From Epiperipatus broadwayi (lineage: Eukaryota > Onychophora > Udeonychophora > Euonychophora > Peripatidae): a stretch of 64,000 bases of DNA. The notes under the pieces are model-generated. The model was not told the DNA's origin and did not search any database. It was given only the letters and a program-made list of their open reading frames with translations. Numbering within the stretch: position 1 is the stretch's first letter; each line of letters opens with the position of its first letter. This document shows positions 25,563-36,420 of the stretch, piece by piece. The stretch spans positions 1,855,501 through 1,919,500 of the forward strand of contig JAQFVV010012477.1 of assembly GCA_028023455.1 (NCBI GenBank), in the 5' to 3' direction. The position numbers were made by a program, and so were the translations under genes.

Positions 25563-26162
25563 ATGTATTTTAAAAGTTTCGAATAACAACTTTATTCACA
25601 TCTTAAGAGGATACATATGGAGATCATTTTACATCTTTCTTATTATAGGTTACATGCTCACAAATGGGCCATGGCTCTACAATGAAAACAATAAATAAGA
25701 AAAAACTAACGGTAAAAAAAATATAAAAAAAGGAAGGGCCATCTGCCTGAACATTGAATTAAGCTACTTTAGCATTATTTGTGTCAACAAGTTGACCACT
25801 CATTACAGTGTTTTAACAATAAATAACAACAAAAAGGAAAGTTTTCCACATATCAAAATGGGGTTTCACTATAGTCCCCTTTCTGCCGTCTGCTCATTAA
25901 TCTTATTAGATACTGCTTAATTTAGCTTATGACAATTTACTAGAGAATCTATGAAATTCTGATTTGATGTCACAATTTGTCCTTACCATGGGTTATATTG
26001 GTGGAACAACTTTTAGACTCTACATAGGAGTTCTTATATCTAGTTAGTTAATCTTGCCATAATAGTCCAATAAGCACCTATGAGTCTTTGATCTTTAGAT
26101 TTTCAGTTGATCCCATGTCTGACTGAGCACTGGTTAGCCAGTCAGACATGTATTTTAAAAGT
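25563..26162 (-). mobile_element. 5'-truncated LINE 3' end, folded-back 5' terminus
   Basis: A minus-strand insertion of 570 bp (25,578-26,147) lies between two copies of ATGTATTTTAAAAGT (25,563-25,577 and 26,148-26,162), a 15-bp target-site duplication. It matches the 3' untranslated part of the LINE at 31,226-32,261. Its 3' end reads, on the minus strand, GTTATTCGAAAC with AATAAA-like sequence just before and no poly(A). At its 5' end the last ~25 bases are an inverted copy of the adjacent element sequence, giving a short palindrome. This is what twin priming during target-primed reverse transcription would leave. Confidence 0.85.
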
Positions 26163-27383
26163 ATTGCACAGTTTTATATTTTTTTCCTAAAAATACTTAC
26201 TGCATATAAAATACTATTTGGAAATAATTTATCTTGTGTAAAGAACTTTGAATTTCATATAATAAAACTTATTTTATTATGATGACTATATTTTTAAGTT
26301 GTATATAAAATTATTTTCATGTCTATAAGAAAGAAAGAAAGAAAATCTTTAACTCAATAATAATGTATTGTTTAAAATGACAATTATTTACGCTGTTGAT
26401 TTAATGAATCATTGTTTACTACTTTATAACAGCATAAAGAAAGTTTTGTTGATTATGTCTACTTCCACCCAAAACAAAGAAATCAATTTCTTTGATCCAG
26501 GAAGTAAAACAATAGACATATTATAAACAAATTCCTAGCAAATATTGTGAAATATTGGAATAAATTACTTACATTATAAATGAAAATATAAAATAATTTT
26601 GAAATAGGTATTCCTGTATTAAATTATGAAAGCCTGCCTTCTCTCTCTTAGTGTTGCTATGCAAACCAGCACTGTGGTTTTAAAATGTGATATTTAAAAA
26701 GAAGTATTTATTCTGCTGAATACTCTTTTATTACTGCTTATTAATATAATGCTCTTATAGGAATAAATGTAGAATAGCAAATTTTAAGCATGAAAAAATA
26801 TTTTATTACAACTTAATAAATATTTATTATTATTTAAAGTCATGCAAACTTATTCAATGAAGGGACATATCTTAGAATTTGATAGGTAATTTAATTTGAA
26901 TCTTAATTAAAAGTAACCATGAAATTCTTTTATATTTTAATTACATTATATTTGTGCATTGGATATTTCTAATGCCACCAGAACTTTACCGTCTAATAGA
27001 CTCTTCCTGTTAATGGTGAAAGTATGAAAGAAACAGAAGAATATTTTATTTTATTTATTTTAAATGATAAAAGGGTTGTTTTATTTATGTTCATGATTTC
27101 CATACAATGTTTTTATTTCAGATTCATAATATTTTACCTGTTTTACATGCTATTTTTAGAATCAGTTTTGGATCAAAGTTTTAAGAATATCAGTGTATAA
27201 TATTTGCATATATTGAAATCGTATGTATGCCTTTTCATATGATTTATCTGTTTATAAAAGATATATTATTATGCTGAATGTAGTATAAATAGATGTATAT
27301 TTATATTATTTTATTGCTGGTTTTTACCTAATTTTAACTAAGCTATATTAAGCATTATCTATTACTTATTTTCTTTCACATGT
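26163..27383. other. AT-rich non-coding DNA
   Basis: A short GAAA tandem (26,329-26,343) is present. A hairpin-like pair TGATTATGTCTACTTCC / GGAAGTAAAACAATAGACA lies around 26,450-26,520. No gene is seen. Confidence 0.5.
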
Positions 27384-27517
27384 TAGTTATATTTTTTTTT
27401 CTTCTCATGTGTCATAGCATCAGCCGGGAAGCGAACCCACTAACCCAGGACAACTGCTTGTAAAGCCGCTGTCGCTGACCTATCATCCACCAATGCTTGA
27501 CTAGTTATAATATTTTT
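27384..27517 (-). mobile_element. tRNA-derived SINE
   Basis: A minus-orientation SINE (about 27,400-27,501). Its minus-strand sequence has AAGCATTGGTGG, a B box GTGGGTTCGCTTCCC and the family end GATGCTATGACAC. Flanks TAGTTATATTTTTT (27,384) and TAGTTATAATATTTTT (27,502) form an imperfect target-site duplication, differing by a 2-base insertion. It belongs to the family at 11.6, 31.5 and 38.6 kb. Confidence 0.85.
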
Positions 27518-27968
27518 GCTTAGATATTGTAGCTTTAGTCATTCTCTTTATTTAAGAATGATTACTTTGCCAATATTGTTAGAGATTGTACCTTAGGTTT
27601 TCTCAGTATTTAATTGAAATATTTTGTATGCATTTTATTGATCTTATTGTATCCAAAGCACATGATGTTTTATTAAACCAAATTGTCGCTAATGTACATT
27701 GTCATTATTTCTTGACTTGTGACAAAGTTCTAGATTATTTTATTATTGCTCTCAAAGTCAGGTACAATTATATATGAGCTATGCCAACATACATTCACTT
27801 TAACTTTTATCTCAATATGAATCTATTTTGTTGTTGGTAATGTATTTTGTAAAGCATGTGTAATATTTTATGATGATTTTATTCTGGCAGTTGTTTATAT
27901 CAAAGTGTTGAGGAATCCCCCCCTTACCTTTTATAACATTCATGGTTTACTTAGATATTTAAATATAT

Positions 27969-28277
27969 ATTGTTGATATCATTATCATCATCATCAACCA
28001 TTATCAATCCATTTCAGGATGAAGGTCTCTCCAAGTTCAATCCATCTTTTTTTATCTTTAGCTTCTCTTCTCCACATCACCCCTGCACACTTTCTTATTT
28101 CATCCATCCATCTCACATGTGGTCTCTTTCTGGGTCTTTTACAATCTCTTGGAATCCAGTTTAAAATTTCAATTGTCCATCTATTATCATCTTTTCTAGC
28201 AATATGTCCAGCCCAACTCCACTTCAGTCTTTTAATTTTTTCAATGAGATCTGTAACACCTCCAAGATTGTTGACAT
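27969..28277 (-). mobile_element. 5'-truncated LINE (copy A), C-terminal tail
   Basis: The 287-bp minus-strand insertion 27,980-28,266 has flanks ATTGTTGATAT (27,969) and ATTGTTGACAT (28,267). It encodes the C-terminal tail of an endonuclease-bearing LINE protein. Motifs seen are KRLKWSWAGHIARKDD, PRKRPHVRWMDEIRKCAG and RWIELGETFI, typical of the segment after the RT in RTE-related LINEs. The frame is intact across the insertion, and the codons at its start (27,994-28,320) extend into flanking sequence. The 3' end carries the (ATG)n-type tail before the flank, seen on the plus strand as repeated ATCATC. Same family as 38.8-41.3 and 62.2-63.4 kb. Confidence 0.88.
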
Positions 28278-29283
28278 ATAAGTTCTGTTTAAGCTCTGCT
28301 GAGTTAGGACATAAATACAATAAATAATTATCTTCAAAATTTTAAATTGTATATTAAGCATAAATAGACAATATACAACTTTCTTATCACTGCTTTATCA
28401 CTAGATTGGTAAACTTGTATTTTTAAGTAATGTCAAATATTCATAAAAGAGACACTAGACATGAAAAGGAAACAATCATTGTATGAATACATTAATATGT
28501 GAGAACTTTCAAGAATTTAAAGTAATAGAATGTTTATTTTAACATACTAGATTATTTATTATTTTATTTGGTCAAATTTACTATTTTACACAAACCCATT
28601 TGTAATTTTAATCTTCTGATATATATTTTTTGAAAGAAAGTAACATTTGTAAAAGTCTTTGATTTTATGGATATAAAAGATAGATTACATTTGTGATTTT
28701 TTTATTTTTTTTTTCTGTGAAATAAACATTTGTTTTTATTATTAAGAAATTTCTTGTAGCTATTTTTCCATATCATCCACACATTAACCACATTTCTAAA
28801 TAATTTTAAGAAAATATTAAATTATCTTAAATGCTTTGTTGTAAACGTGCATCAATTTTGAAATGACTATGAGTTACTTTATTGAATTATATTTAAGTAT
28901 TAGACTTGCATCTAATAAAAATGTATTAATTGCTTATTATTATTTGGGATTACTTCAGCCAATTTAGTTTGCATATTAAAACATCACTGTGTTTATTTAT
29001 TTTAAAATTATTTTCCAAAAATATTAAACCATATTTGTTATTCCATAATAAATTTAGATTATGAAAGGATCTAGTTCAAATTTAAAAGATATTTAAGTAG
29101 ATTTATTCTATAATATTTAGAATGGCTAAAAAATCCCTTACTCATTGCTAATATCTGAATGTTATTCTAGGAGTATTATTTACCTGATTCTAAATTAAGA
29201 GATTATGTTGTGTTTTATTTTAAATTACTATTATTATTATTAAATACTATTTTAATTTGTGAAGCACTGATAGTTGAAAACTG
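28278..29283. other. AT-rich non-coding DNA
   Basis: No supported feature. Confidence 0.5.
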
Positions 29284-29629
29284 AAATAAATCGAGATACT
29301 GTTAAATCTCTAGCGCTCATTACAATTCATAACTGATAGCCAATCAGATGTCAAGGATACCTGTCTAAAATGACATCCAAACCTAAACACACAACAAAGA
29401 TTTTAATTGTGAAGATATTTAAAGCTTCAAGCTTTCAAACCTAAATGCTTACGACTGGCTTAGATATACAGAAAAAAAGTTGAGAGAAGGGTGGCTGCCC
29501 TTTTCTCGTAAAATCTTTGTTGTGTGTTTAGGTTTGGATGTCATTTTAGACAGCTATCCTTGTCATCTGATTGGCTGTCAGTTATGTATTGTAACGAGCA
29601 CTAGAGATTTGGAAGTATCTCAATTTATT
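29284..29629. repeat. Inverted repeat, ~120-bp arms
   Basis: Arms 29,284-29,405 and 29,509-29,629 are complementary with scattered mismatches, separated by ~100 bp. They contain CAAACCTAAACACACAACAA and its complement. An ATT microsatellite follows the right arm. The plus frame at 29,480 lies within it and is not a gene. It is probably a MITE; no transposase is present. Confidence 0.85.
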
Positions 29630-30879
29630 ATTATTATTATTATTGTTAGAATTGTGATAAGACATTAACTTAGGGGTAAGTGTGTGCCATGATTTTATTT
29701 CATTATATATTGAATAGATCTCAAAAAGCAAAGAGAATTTATTTTATGATCAAAATCAATCCTACTAACCTGAGATATCCTTATATAAATCACCTTATTT
29801 AAATTATTGTGTTAAAGAAGAAATTATTTACCAAAGACGAATCTTTTGTGACAAAGATTTAGGAGAACACTTTTAAATTTTATGAAATTAAATATAATTT
29901 TTTATCTAAACATATCAATGAGATAGTTAAAAAATGGATAAGAAAGATGGTAGTGGTAATATATATTTGTAAGGGAAGGATTTTAAATGTAACCTCAATG
30001 AGCAAGTCAAGAATTTTCCTCATAGGTTATTAATAATATTGATTTATATTTTAATGATATTTTATTGTAATTGTTTATCCTTGTATCTCTTTTTATGGTG
30101 GCATATGGCATTTTCCTATACCCACTGATTTTGGCTTATATATTTTATTTGAATTGTCATCATCTAGCCTTCATGATTTCTTCTATATATTCATTTATCT
30201 TAATTGAATATTTTATTCTTTCAGGTTACAATGTGGACCTCCCAATGTCCTGACCTTCAATTGGCTGGAAATACCGATCAATTGTCCTGGATAAGCATTG
30301 AGGTTATTTTATCAATTTGTTTTTCATTTGCTTCTTGCTTCATTCTTTCAGGAGATTGCAACATATATATATAACTATTAAATGTCTGTATTTTTAAATA
30401 ATATAATAATTGAAATTAAAAAATATATATTTATTAAATTTTGGATACTGTGTTATATAGAGCTTGAAAAGCTGATCTTTAGTTTATTACAATTCATAAA
30501 CATTGCACTATATAAAATAAATATCTCATTTACATATGTTTAGTTTCATTTAAGAATGTCGTATAATAAATTCTAGAAAATTTTTCTGGCATCATTCATT
30601 CAGACATATTAAAAATTAATTTAAAGTGAGTGGTTTATCTTCATGCTTTCATTTCCAGTGCTTAAGATTTGCCCATATTTAAGCATTTGGGTTGAAAGAA
30701 TAGGTGAATTCATTCTACTCTTTTGTAAAGACTTTATCTTGTGTTGGAAGTGAAAGTATTCATTTATTATTAAGATTCATAAAGCACTTGTGAATTAGCT
30801 TGAAAAGCTGATCTTTAGTTTATTGAATTATTGTTATATATATAAACTGTAATTTTATATTTTTAAAAATCTGCATGGT
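29630..30879. other. AT-rich non-coding DNA
   Basis: A GAATTAGCTTGAAAAGCTGATCTTTAG-type phrase occurs at 30,464 and again at 30,798, a small dispersed or tandem similarity. No gene is supported. Confidence 0.5.
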
Positions 30880-31209
30880 TTTGGAAAATATACAGTTGTA
30901 TAATCATTTGACTTGGTTGAAAAAATTAAAAATTTGAAGATTGATACTGATAATATTTTGATGTCATTGGATCTTTATGAAATATATAGTTCTATTGATA
31001 GGATTGATTATATTAATTTAATTCATAAAGCTTTATTGGATACACAAATTGATAATCCGTATTTGAGTAAAATTTGGCCTATGGGACTTCCAATGGTTTT
31101 GCAATTGTGCAGTTTTATTTTGTCTTATTATAAAAAGAATATTGTAAATAAATTAATATTAAATAATGATATTAAAATGTATATAATATATGGAAGATGC
31201 ATTTTTGTG

Positions 31210-32277
31210 TGCTTCTTCAAAAATAGTTTCAAATAACAAATTTATTCACACTTTAAGAAGATACATATGTAAATCATTTCACATCTTTCTTATTATAGAC
31301 TACATGTTTATAAGTGGGCAACAGCTCTACAATGAAAACAATAAATAAGAAAAAACAAACAGTAAAAAAAAGGAAAGGCCATCTGCCTGACACATCTATA
31401 AACGATTACATTGGATTAAGCTATTTAAGCATTATTTGTGTCAACAAGTTTTTTTTTAAGTGTCATAGCATCAGCCGGGACATGAACCCACAACCCGGGC
31501 AACTGCCTGCAAGTGCAAGGTAGTCACGCTGATCACCCAACCACCAATGCACGTGTTTTAACAATAAATAACAACAAAAGGAAAAAAACCAGAAATACAG
31601 TAGCTATTTAGGCAGTTTCAGGTAAAAGTTTTCCACACATCAAAGCAGGATTTCGCTATAGTCCTCTTTCCACTGTCTGCTTATTAATCTTATTAGATAC
31701 TGTTTAATTTAGCTTATGACAATTTACTAGAGAATCTATGAAATTGTGATTTGATGTCACAATTTGTACTTACCATGGGTTACACTTTGCATAGGAGTCC
31801 TTATATTCAGTTAATCAATCTTGCCATAACAGTCCAATAAATGCCTATGGGTCTTTAATCTTTAGATTTTCAGTTGATCCCATATCTGACTGGCTAACCA
31901 GTGCTGGCATATTTTCTAATCATAGTCTTTGGCCTCACCAAGTAACTTGAGAAAAAGCTCTTCTGGCCTATTGTTTATTCCATTGTCAAAGACAATCTTA
32001 CTTCCCACTATTCATATAGTGAAATTTATAAAGGTGGCTAGTCTAATTTTACCATAAAGGTCACTCTTTATTGCCTTTGAGATATTTGTACATACAATGT
32101 CTGCTTCCCTGATTCTTTTAAGTGTACAATAATGTAGATTATTCCATATTTTGCATTGATCTAGGATGTGGCTTATTGTCTCCTCATTTTTATTACACAT
32201 TGGGCAGATTGAATCAATTCTGTATCCCCATTTGTAACACAGAAAGGCACAGGTTGGAAGATGCTTCTTCAAAAATA
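31210..32277 (-). mobile_element. 5'-truncated LINE inserted in the Penelope RT
   Basis: A minus-strand insertion (31,226-32,261, 1036 bp including a SINE) has 16-bp duplications TGCTTCTTCAAAAATA at 31,210-31,225 and 32,262-32,277. The 5' part encodes a C-terminal zinc-knuckle segment (32,012-32,272) with SICPMCNKNEETISHILDQC, the Cys-Cys-His-Cys spacing found after the RT in several LINE clades. The rest is 3' UTR shared with the copy at 25.6 kb and ends GTTATTTGAAAC without poly(A). This family differs from the IARRDD-type LINEs at 28.0, 41.1 and 62.2 kb. Confidence 0.9.
31451..31552 (-). mobile_element. tRNA-derived SINE inside the LINE 3' UTR
   Basis: A minus-orientation SINE with GCATTGGTGG, B box GTGGGTTCATGTCCC and the family 3' end. 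The matching LINE copy at 25.6-26.1 kb lacks it. Comparison of the two shows the join replaced about 14 bases (around 25,793-25,808) rather than leaving a clear duplication. It is the youngest of three nested events at this locus. Confidence 0.85.
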
Positions 32278-33198
32278 ATTGATCATATTTTTAATGAATT
32301 TAATAAATTAAAGATCTTAAATAAATATAATAAGAGTTTAAAATATTTGGATTTAATTGTTTCAAGGAATAATAATGTTATTGATTATAAATTATTTGCT
32401 AAGTCTATACAAAAAAGAGGTTATATTCATATTTTCCTAAAGTGTCACATAATTATATAATAGCTGCTTTTAAGACTTTTTATATAGAAAGAATATGTTA
32501 TGTAAATTTTCATATGATAAAAGGGAAAATATTGAAATTTATGTAAATGAATTGTTAAGTGTTGGTTATGTTATAAAGAAAATTTATCAGGCAAATTGGC
32601 AATCCAATAAACAAATTAAAACGAATAATATTGAGATGTGTATTAGTAATATGAAATGGATTTCATTACTTTTTTTCTAATAATAAAGATAAAGTTTTGA
32701 AAAAGTTTTACTGGAATATATAATATTTCATTTTATGAGTCATATAATTTAAATAAGATGGTTAGGATAAATTATCTAAGGATCGAGTGAGTAATATAGT
32801 TTATCAAAATTTTTATGAATGTAATGCTTCATATACTGGGGAGTTGTAATTTAGTATTAAAAAAAGTGTTAAAAAACATTAGTTGTTAAATAATACAGTA
32901 TCAAAGATAATCCAAAGAAACAAAAAGAATAAAGATTACTCATTTACAGAATGAGTGTTTTATGATCATGATAGAAATTGTAAATGTAAATTTAATTTTA
33001 ATATGAAAAAAAAAAAAAATTTAAATCAAGAAAGAAATAATGAAAAAAAAAGAGACAATTTTTATTAATCATTATAAAAATACAATAATAAAGAGATGAT
33101 TAATGAACATTAAAATTAATGAGTTATGGGATATGTAAATGGTTATGTGGTATCTGGTGTAATGGTCGGAAAACGTGTGACTCGTAAACATAGTGCAG

Positions 33199-33415
33199 AA
33201 TTCGACCACCATACAGAACAGCAGCACCATCGAGTAGCGAAGCCACCCGTGGTACTGAGTTCGAACATAGTTTATCGGTTCCACAATACAATCCACGAAA
33301 CAATGCATCTGATGCGACATTAGTAAATATTTCCTTAGGTACGGTGGTCAGGGATATGCAAGAGACTCATGATTTTATTCTCGAGTTAGCCAATAATCAA
33401 ACTAATATTAATTAA
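33199..33415 (+). CDS. Exon-like open frame, unrecognised
   Basis: A plus-strand frame of 71 codons from after an AG at 33,197-33,198 to TAA at 33,413-33,415. It has no ATG start near its beginning and an in-frame TAG at 33,191 just upstream, so if real it would be a terminal exon with the splice acceptor at GTGCAG. The peptide has balanced composition, unlike AT-driven chance frames. It ends in an amphipathic stretch that includes LVNISLGTVVRDMQETHDFI. An AATAAA lies at about 33,464. The pyrimidine tract before the acceptor is poor, which counts against it. I recognise no family. It may be a host exon or the end of an unknown element gene. Confidence 0.35.
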
Positions 33416-34929
33416 ACATTCATATTTACATAATCGAGGAAATAGTATATAGAATGGGTATCGAATAAATGAAACGTACCTGCAGACGTATAGTTTAAAA
33501 TTATTTAGTCACACATTTTAATAAGACAATCATTTACTAATAATATTTTGTTGATTCAAAGCTTCAGTAGTGGGATTTGCGACATGATTATATTTTAAAG
33601 AATACATTTATTTATTTAGACATTATTTTATATTGAGGACTTCAGTAGCGGTATTTCCGATACTGTAATGTTTAAAAAAGGAATTCAATTATTTGAAGGC
33701 GTCATCTAGCTACCTAAAATTCTCGAGTAAGTATTTCTAATGCATGCCTTGGGGAATTTATACCTTTGTAATGCAAGAGTCTAAAGTAAGATTTAAGAGT
33801 AGCGGCGGACATATATTTATTTAATTAAAATATTTATTTTATGACTAAGGGCAAACATTTATTTGAGAGTGAATTATGAAGATAATGCAGAGGTGGAGTG
33901 ATATATAGAATAATAAAACTAAGTAAAGGAACACGTGGTACGCTTTAGAAAGGTGATATGGAATGGCAGTATATCGAAACTGCAATGCCGTGAATGAGTT
34001 TATAAGAATGTCGGGCTGGTCTCTGCCATCGGCCCGACGAAGTAAGGTGTCACATAAGCATAACCAGGGACAAGCGGTCTGTGTCGCAGTTTGCCGGCTG
34101 GCTGCATGACATTGTCAAATCCTACGGGAGCACCCATTATGCCCGCTTGTGTAGGATGACTGGGGTTAATTTCAACCCTGAAGAATCCGGAAATTTCACG
34201 GCGGAATGGGTCATTGCATCTCTACAATGTAACACATGTATACTGTATAAACAATTATGATGAGGTTTAAATAGATTTCTGACTCGGCCCTACATTACCA
34301 ACATTTACTCAAGAACTCTGGCGACTCTCAAAGAAATGTGATTTTCTAGAATTATTCATTAGATTTAATAAATACAAAACATATATAAACTGGGAGTTAT
34401 TACAACTAATATGCCAGCCATTTGCGAAGTAGTAGACCCTGCATTACAATAAATGATGCACTGAATGCGTGTCGATTTATATGAAAGTGAAGTTATTAAG
34501 GAAAGTAAATATTAATGAAAATTTGACACGCATTCATTGTTTCAAGCGATCATAGATTTAAACTTTGAAAATTGAGACAATTATGAGCATGCAATAATTA
34601 AATAATGAATATAGATAAAATGTAGATTTTAAAAATACGCACCCAAGATAGAATGAGGTAAGCTAGATTAGTAGAGAAATTTACACATTAAGTTAATTAT
34701 TCAGTTTTAGTTATACATATGGTAGTTTTACATTTTATAATTTAGATAAGTAATATGAAGAAGAGCTATAGCATGTTGTTAGAGTACTCTAGAGTTTGAA
34801 CACAGACAGGTACCTGTTTTATAAGAAGTTTTCTGATTCCATTAATTTAGCAGCAAAAGTTCACGAGTGGCAATTCTTTCTTGTATTTAGATATTTCATT
34901 TAATTTCACAGCAGCAGCAGCTTTCTCAT
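33416..34929. other. G+C-richer island with overlapping open frames on both strands
   Basis: Visibly richer in G+C and CpG than anything around it. On the plus strand a frame without ATG runs 34,006-34,260 (TAA before, TGA after) and includes SVSQFAGWLHDIVKSYGSTH and LCRMTGVNFNPEESGNF. On the minus strand 34,221-34,000 is also open, preceded by a TAG that could be a splice acceptor, and includes GIMGAPVGFDNVMQPAGKL. Both cannot be equally constrained; the plus frame looks more protein-like to me. A GTCGGGC/GCCCGAC hairpin (34,010-34,038) and a GAATGCGTGTC/GACACGCATTC pair (34,467 and 34,526) are present. Two CTTCAGTAG units at 33,562 and 33,640 share GGRATTT. No family is recognised. Confidence 0.35.
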
Positions 34930-35121
34930 TTATTTCAGGCAGCAGATCTTCATGGTAAATTTATGACGGGCAATGGAAAGTCCGGCATCTGATAGGCCAT
35001 CTCCCGATGGAGAATAATCTAGGTGCTTTACTCGGTCATACCTTGGCAGGAACAAATTATTTTTATTATTTTGGAGACTCTCAGTGATCGAGAGCAAAGC
35101 TAAAGTTTTAGGTGAATGTCT
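34930..35121 (-). CDS. Short protein-like frame, unrecognised
   Basis: A minus-strand frame of 63 codons from just after a TGA (35,124-35,122) to TAA (34,932-34,930). It includes LPRYDRVKHLDYSPSGDGL and SDAGLSIARHKFTMK, with composition unlike the surrounding AT-driven frames. There is no ATG near the start, so it would have to be an internal or terminal exon. An overlapping plus frame is open for about 40 codons too. Host exon or element remnant cannot be separated. Confidence 0.3.
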   Translation of the reverse strand, partial: RHSPKTLALLSITESLQNNKNNLFLPRYDRVKHLDYSPSGDGLSDAGLSIARHKFTMKICCLK

Positions 35122-35922
35122 TCAGCAAGTCTAAGATGGCCTCTTTTTTTTATCTTGATCTTTCACATTTTTGTTAAGATATTTTTAAGTTTTACTTAAT
35201 CTGCCCTGAGGATAATCAATGCAGTTTGTTGGTTTTTTTAATTAAAGAAAGCTGCCATTCTATTGTTTACATTTTACATTTACTAATTATATTTTGGGGA
35301 ATTTTTCTTTAATTAATCTATTATCTATCACTGACCGATGCTTTTAAATTTCAAAGACAAAAAGGGAACATAAGATTATTTTAACTTTTAATTAAATATT
35401 ACATCAGATTTTTTTAGAATTATTATTAAACGAAATTTAAACAAAGCAATAAATACGAACTTTATAATGCAAAATAAATGATTAAAATTATACAAAATTA
35501 TATAACTAAAAGAAATCTAAATTATATTATTTTATCCCTATTTATTGCATTTAATTTGAGATCGAAATGTGTGCGTGTTTATGCTGAATTCTACATATAT
35601 TTATACATTTTAATATTGCTACACACACACAATTCGATATCAAAAAGTTTAAATTTGGGCGGGATAGACCGGTCAGTGAGAGATGACAGAAAAAGGTGAA
35701 ACTTAAGATTTGAATATGAATCTTACTGTTTCACTGGTTTATATTCTTTTATTCCATTTTGAAATTAATCCACTTTAGTTGAAAATGATTATCAATATAA
35801 TTGAAAGTACTACTAGTGATTAAAGTTTACATTAGAATTTATTTTGTTATTTACTATTATTTGGAATATAATTAGATGTGATTGGATTATTGTGTTACAT
35901 ACATATATATTTTTTAATTTTT
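35122..35922. other. AT-rich non-coding DNA
   Basis: Composition returns to strongly AT-rich. No supported gene; the plus frame at 35,478 is not convincing. Confidence 0.5.
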
Positions 35923-36198
35923 TAACAGATGGAAATATTTGAATTTTATAACTGGAAATATCTGATTAAAATTTTGATATGATAAAAAATACTATCAGAT
36001 GTTAATAGAAATTTATTAACATCTGATTTTTATATTAATATCAATCCATTATTAATATTGATATCAGTCTAATTTAACATTAATATCAGACAATTAATAT
36101 TAACATTAATTAATCTGATATTACCAGTTATTAACATTTCTATTAACATCTGGTTGTGATTTTTTTATCATAAGAAAATTCAAAAAAGATATTTCCAT
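35923..36198. repeat. Nested inverted-repeat element
   Basis: The outer arms begin AACAGATGGAAATATTTGAA and end with the diverged complement near 36,198. The inner arms carry TCAGATGTTAATAGAAATTT near 35,995 and the complement near 36,135. The centre holds several further short palindromes built from TTAATATTGATATCA-like words. It is bordered on the right by a TA microsatellite. It looks like a MITE or foldback element. Confidence 0.75.
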
Positions 36199-36230
36199 AT
36201 ATAAAATTTATTTATTTATATATATATATT

Positions 36231-36420
36231 GTACCAGACACCACTTTTTTTTATCAGTATGCCACTAAACCACTGTCAACCTAGAAAATTTTATTTACAG
36301 TGATCAAATGTGTTTATGATATTCTCATGTAAATGCCACCAACTATTCCAGGGAGAGAAAAAAAGATCTTAAACCTTGTTCGGACAATTGAATGACAGGA
36401 CACAAACAAACATCAGCCAA
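36231..36420 (+). repeat. Dispersed repeat, pair with 22.4 kb
   Basis: Begins GTACCAGACA after a TA tract, with a GGGAGAGAAAAAAAGATCTT block ~120 bp later and ACAATTGAATGACAGGACA, matching the order seen at 22,381-22,600. Confidence 0.5.

Larger units (their letters stand above)
30880..32890 (+). pseudogene. Second Penelope-like element, split by a LINE
   Basis: The left part (30,880-31,225) encodes EKIKNLKIDTDNILMSLDLY, an RT catalytic-A type segment, then GLPM. The right part (32,262-32,890) resumes with a SSKIIDHIFNEFNKLKILNK stretch and SLKYLDLIVSRNNNVIDYK, typical of the region after the YVDD motif. Further on, NIVYQNFYECNASYTGEL (32,790-32,850) resembles a GIY-YIG endonuclease core. 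The position expected for YVDD reads YMED, just before the insertion point. Frames are broken repeatedly. It differs in sequence from the element at 23.2 kb, so at least two Penelope lineages are present. The interruption is the LINE at 31,226-32,261. Confidence 0.8.

Noticed and set aside
33130-33210. tRNA-Thr(CGU)-like word (ACTCGTAAACA) with an A-box-like TGGTGTAATGG
   Set aside because: There is no paired acceptor stem and no proper B box or T arm at the right distance. The resemblance is limited to the anticodon region.
34319-34326. TGGCGACT, resembling a retroelement primer-binding site
   Set aside because: No LTR pair or gag-pol is found around it; an 8-base match alone is too weak.
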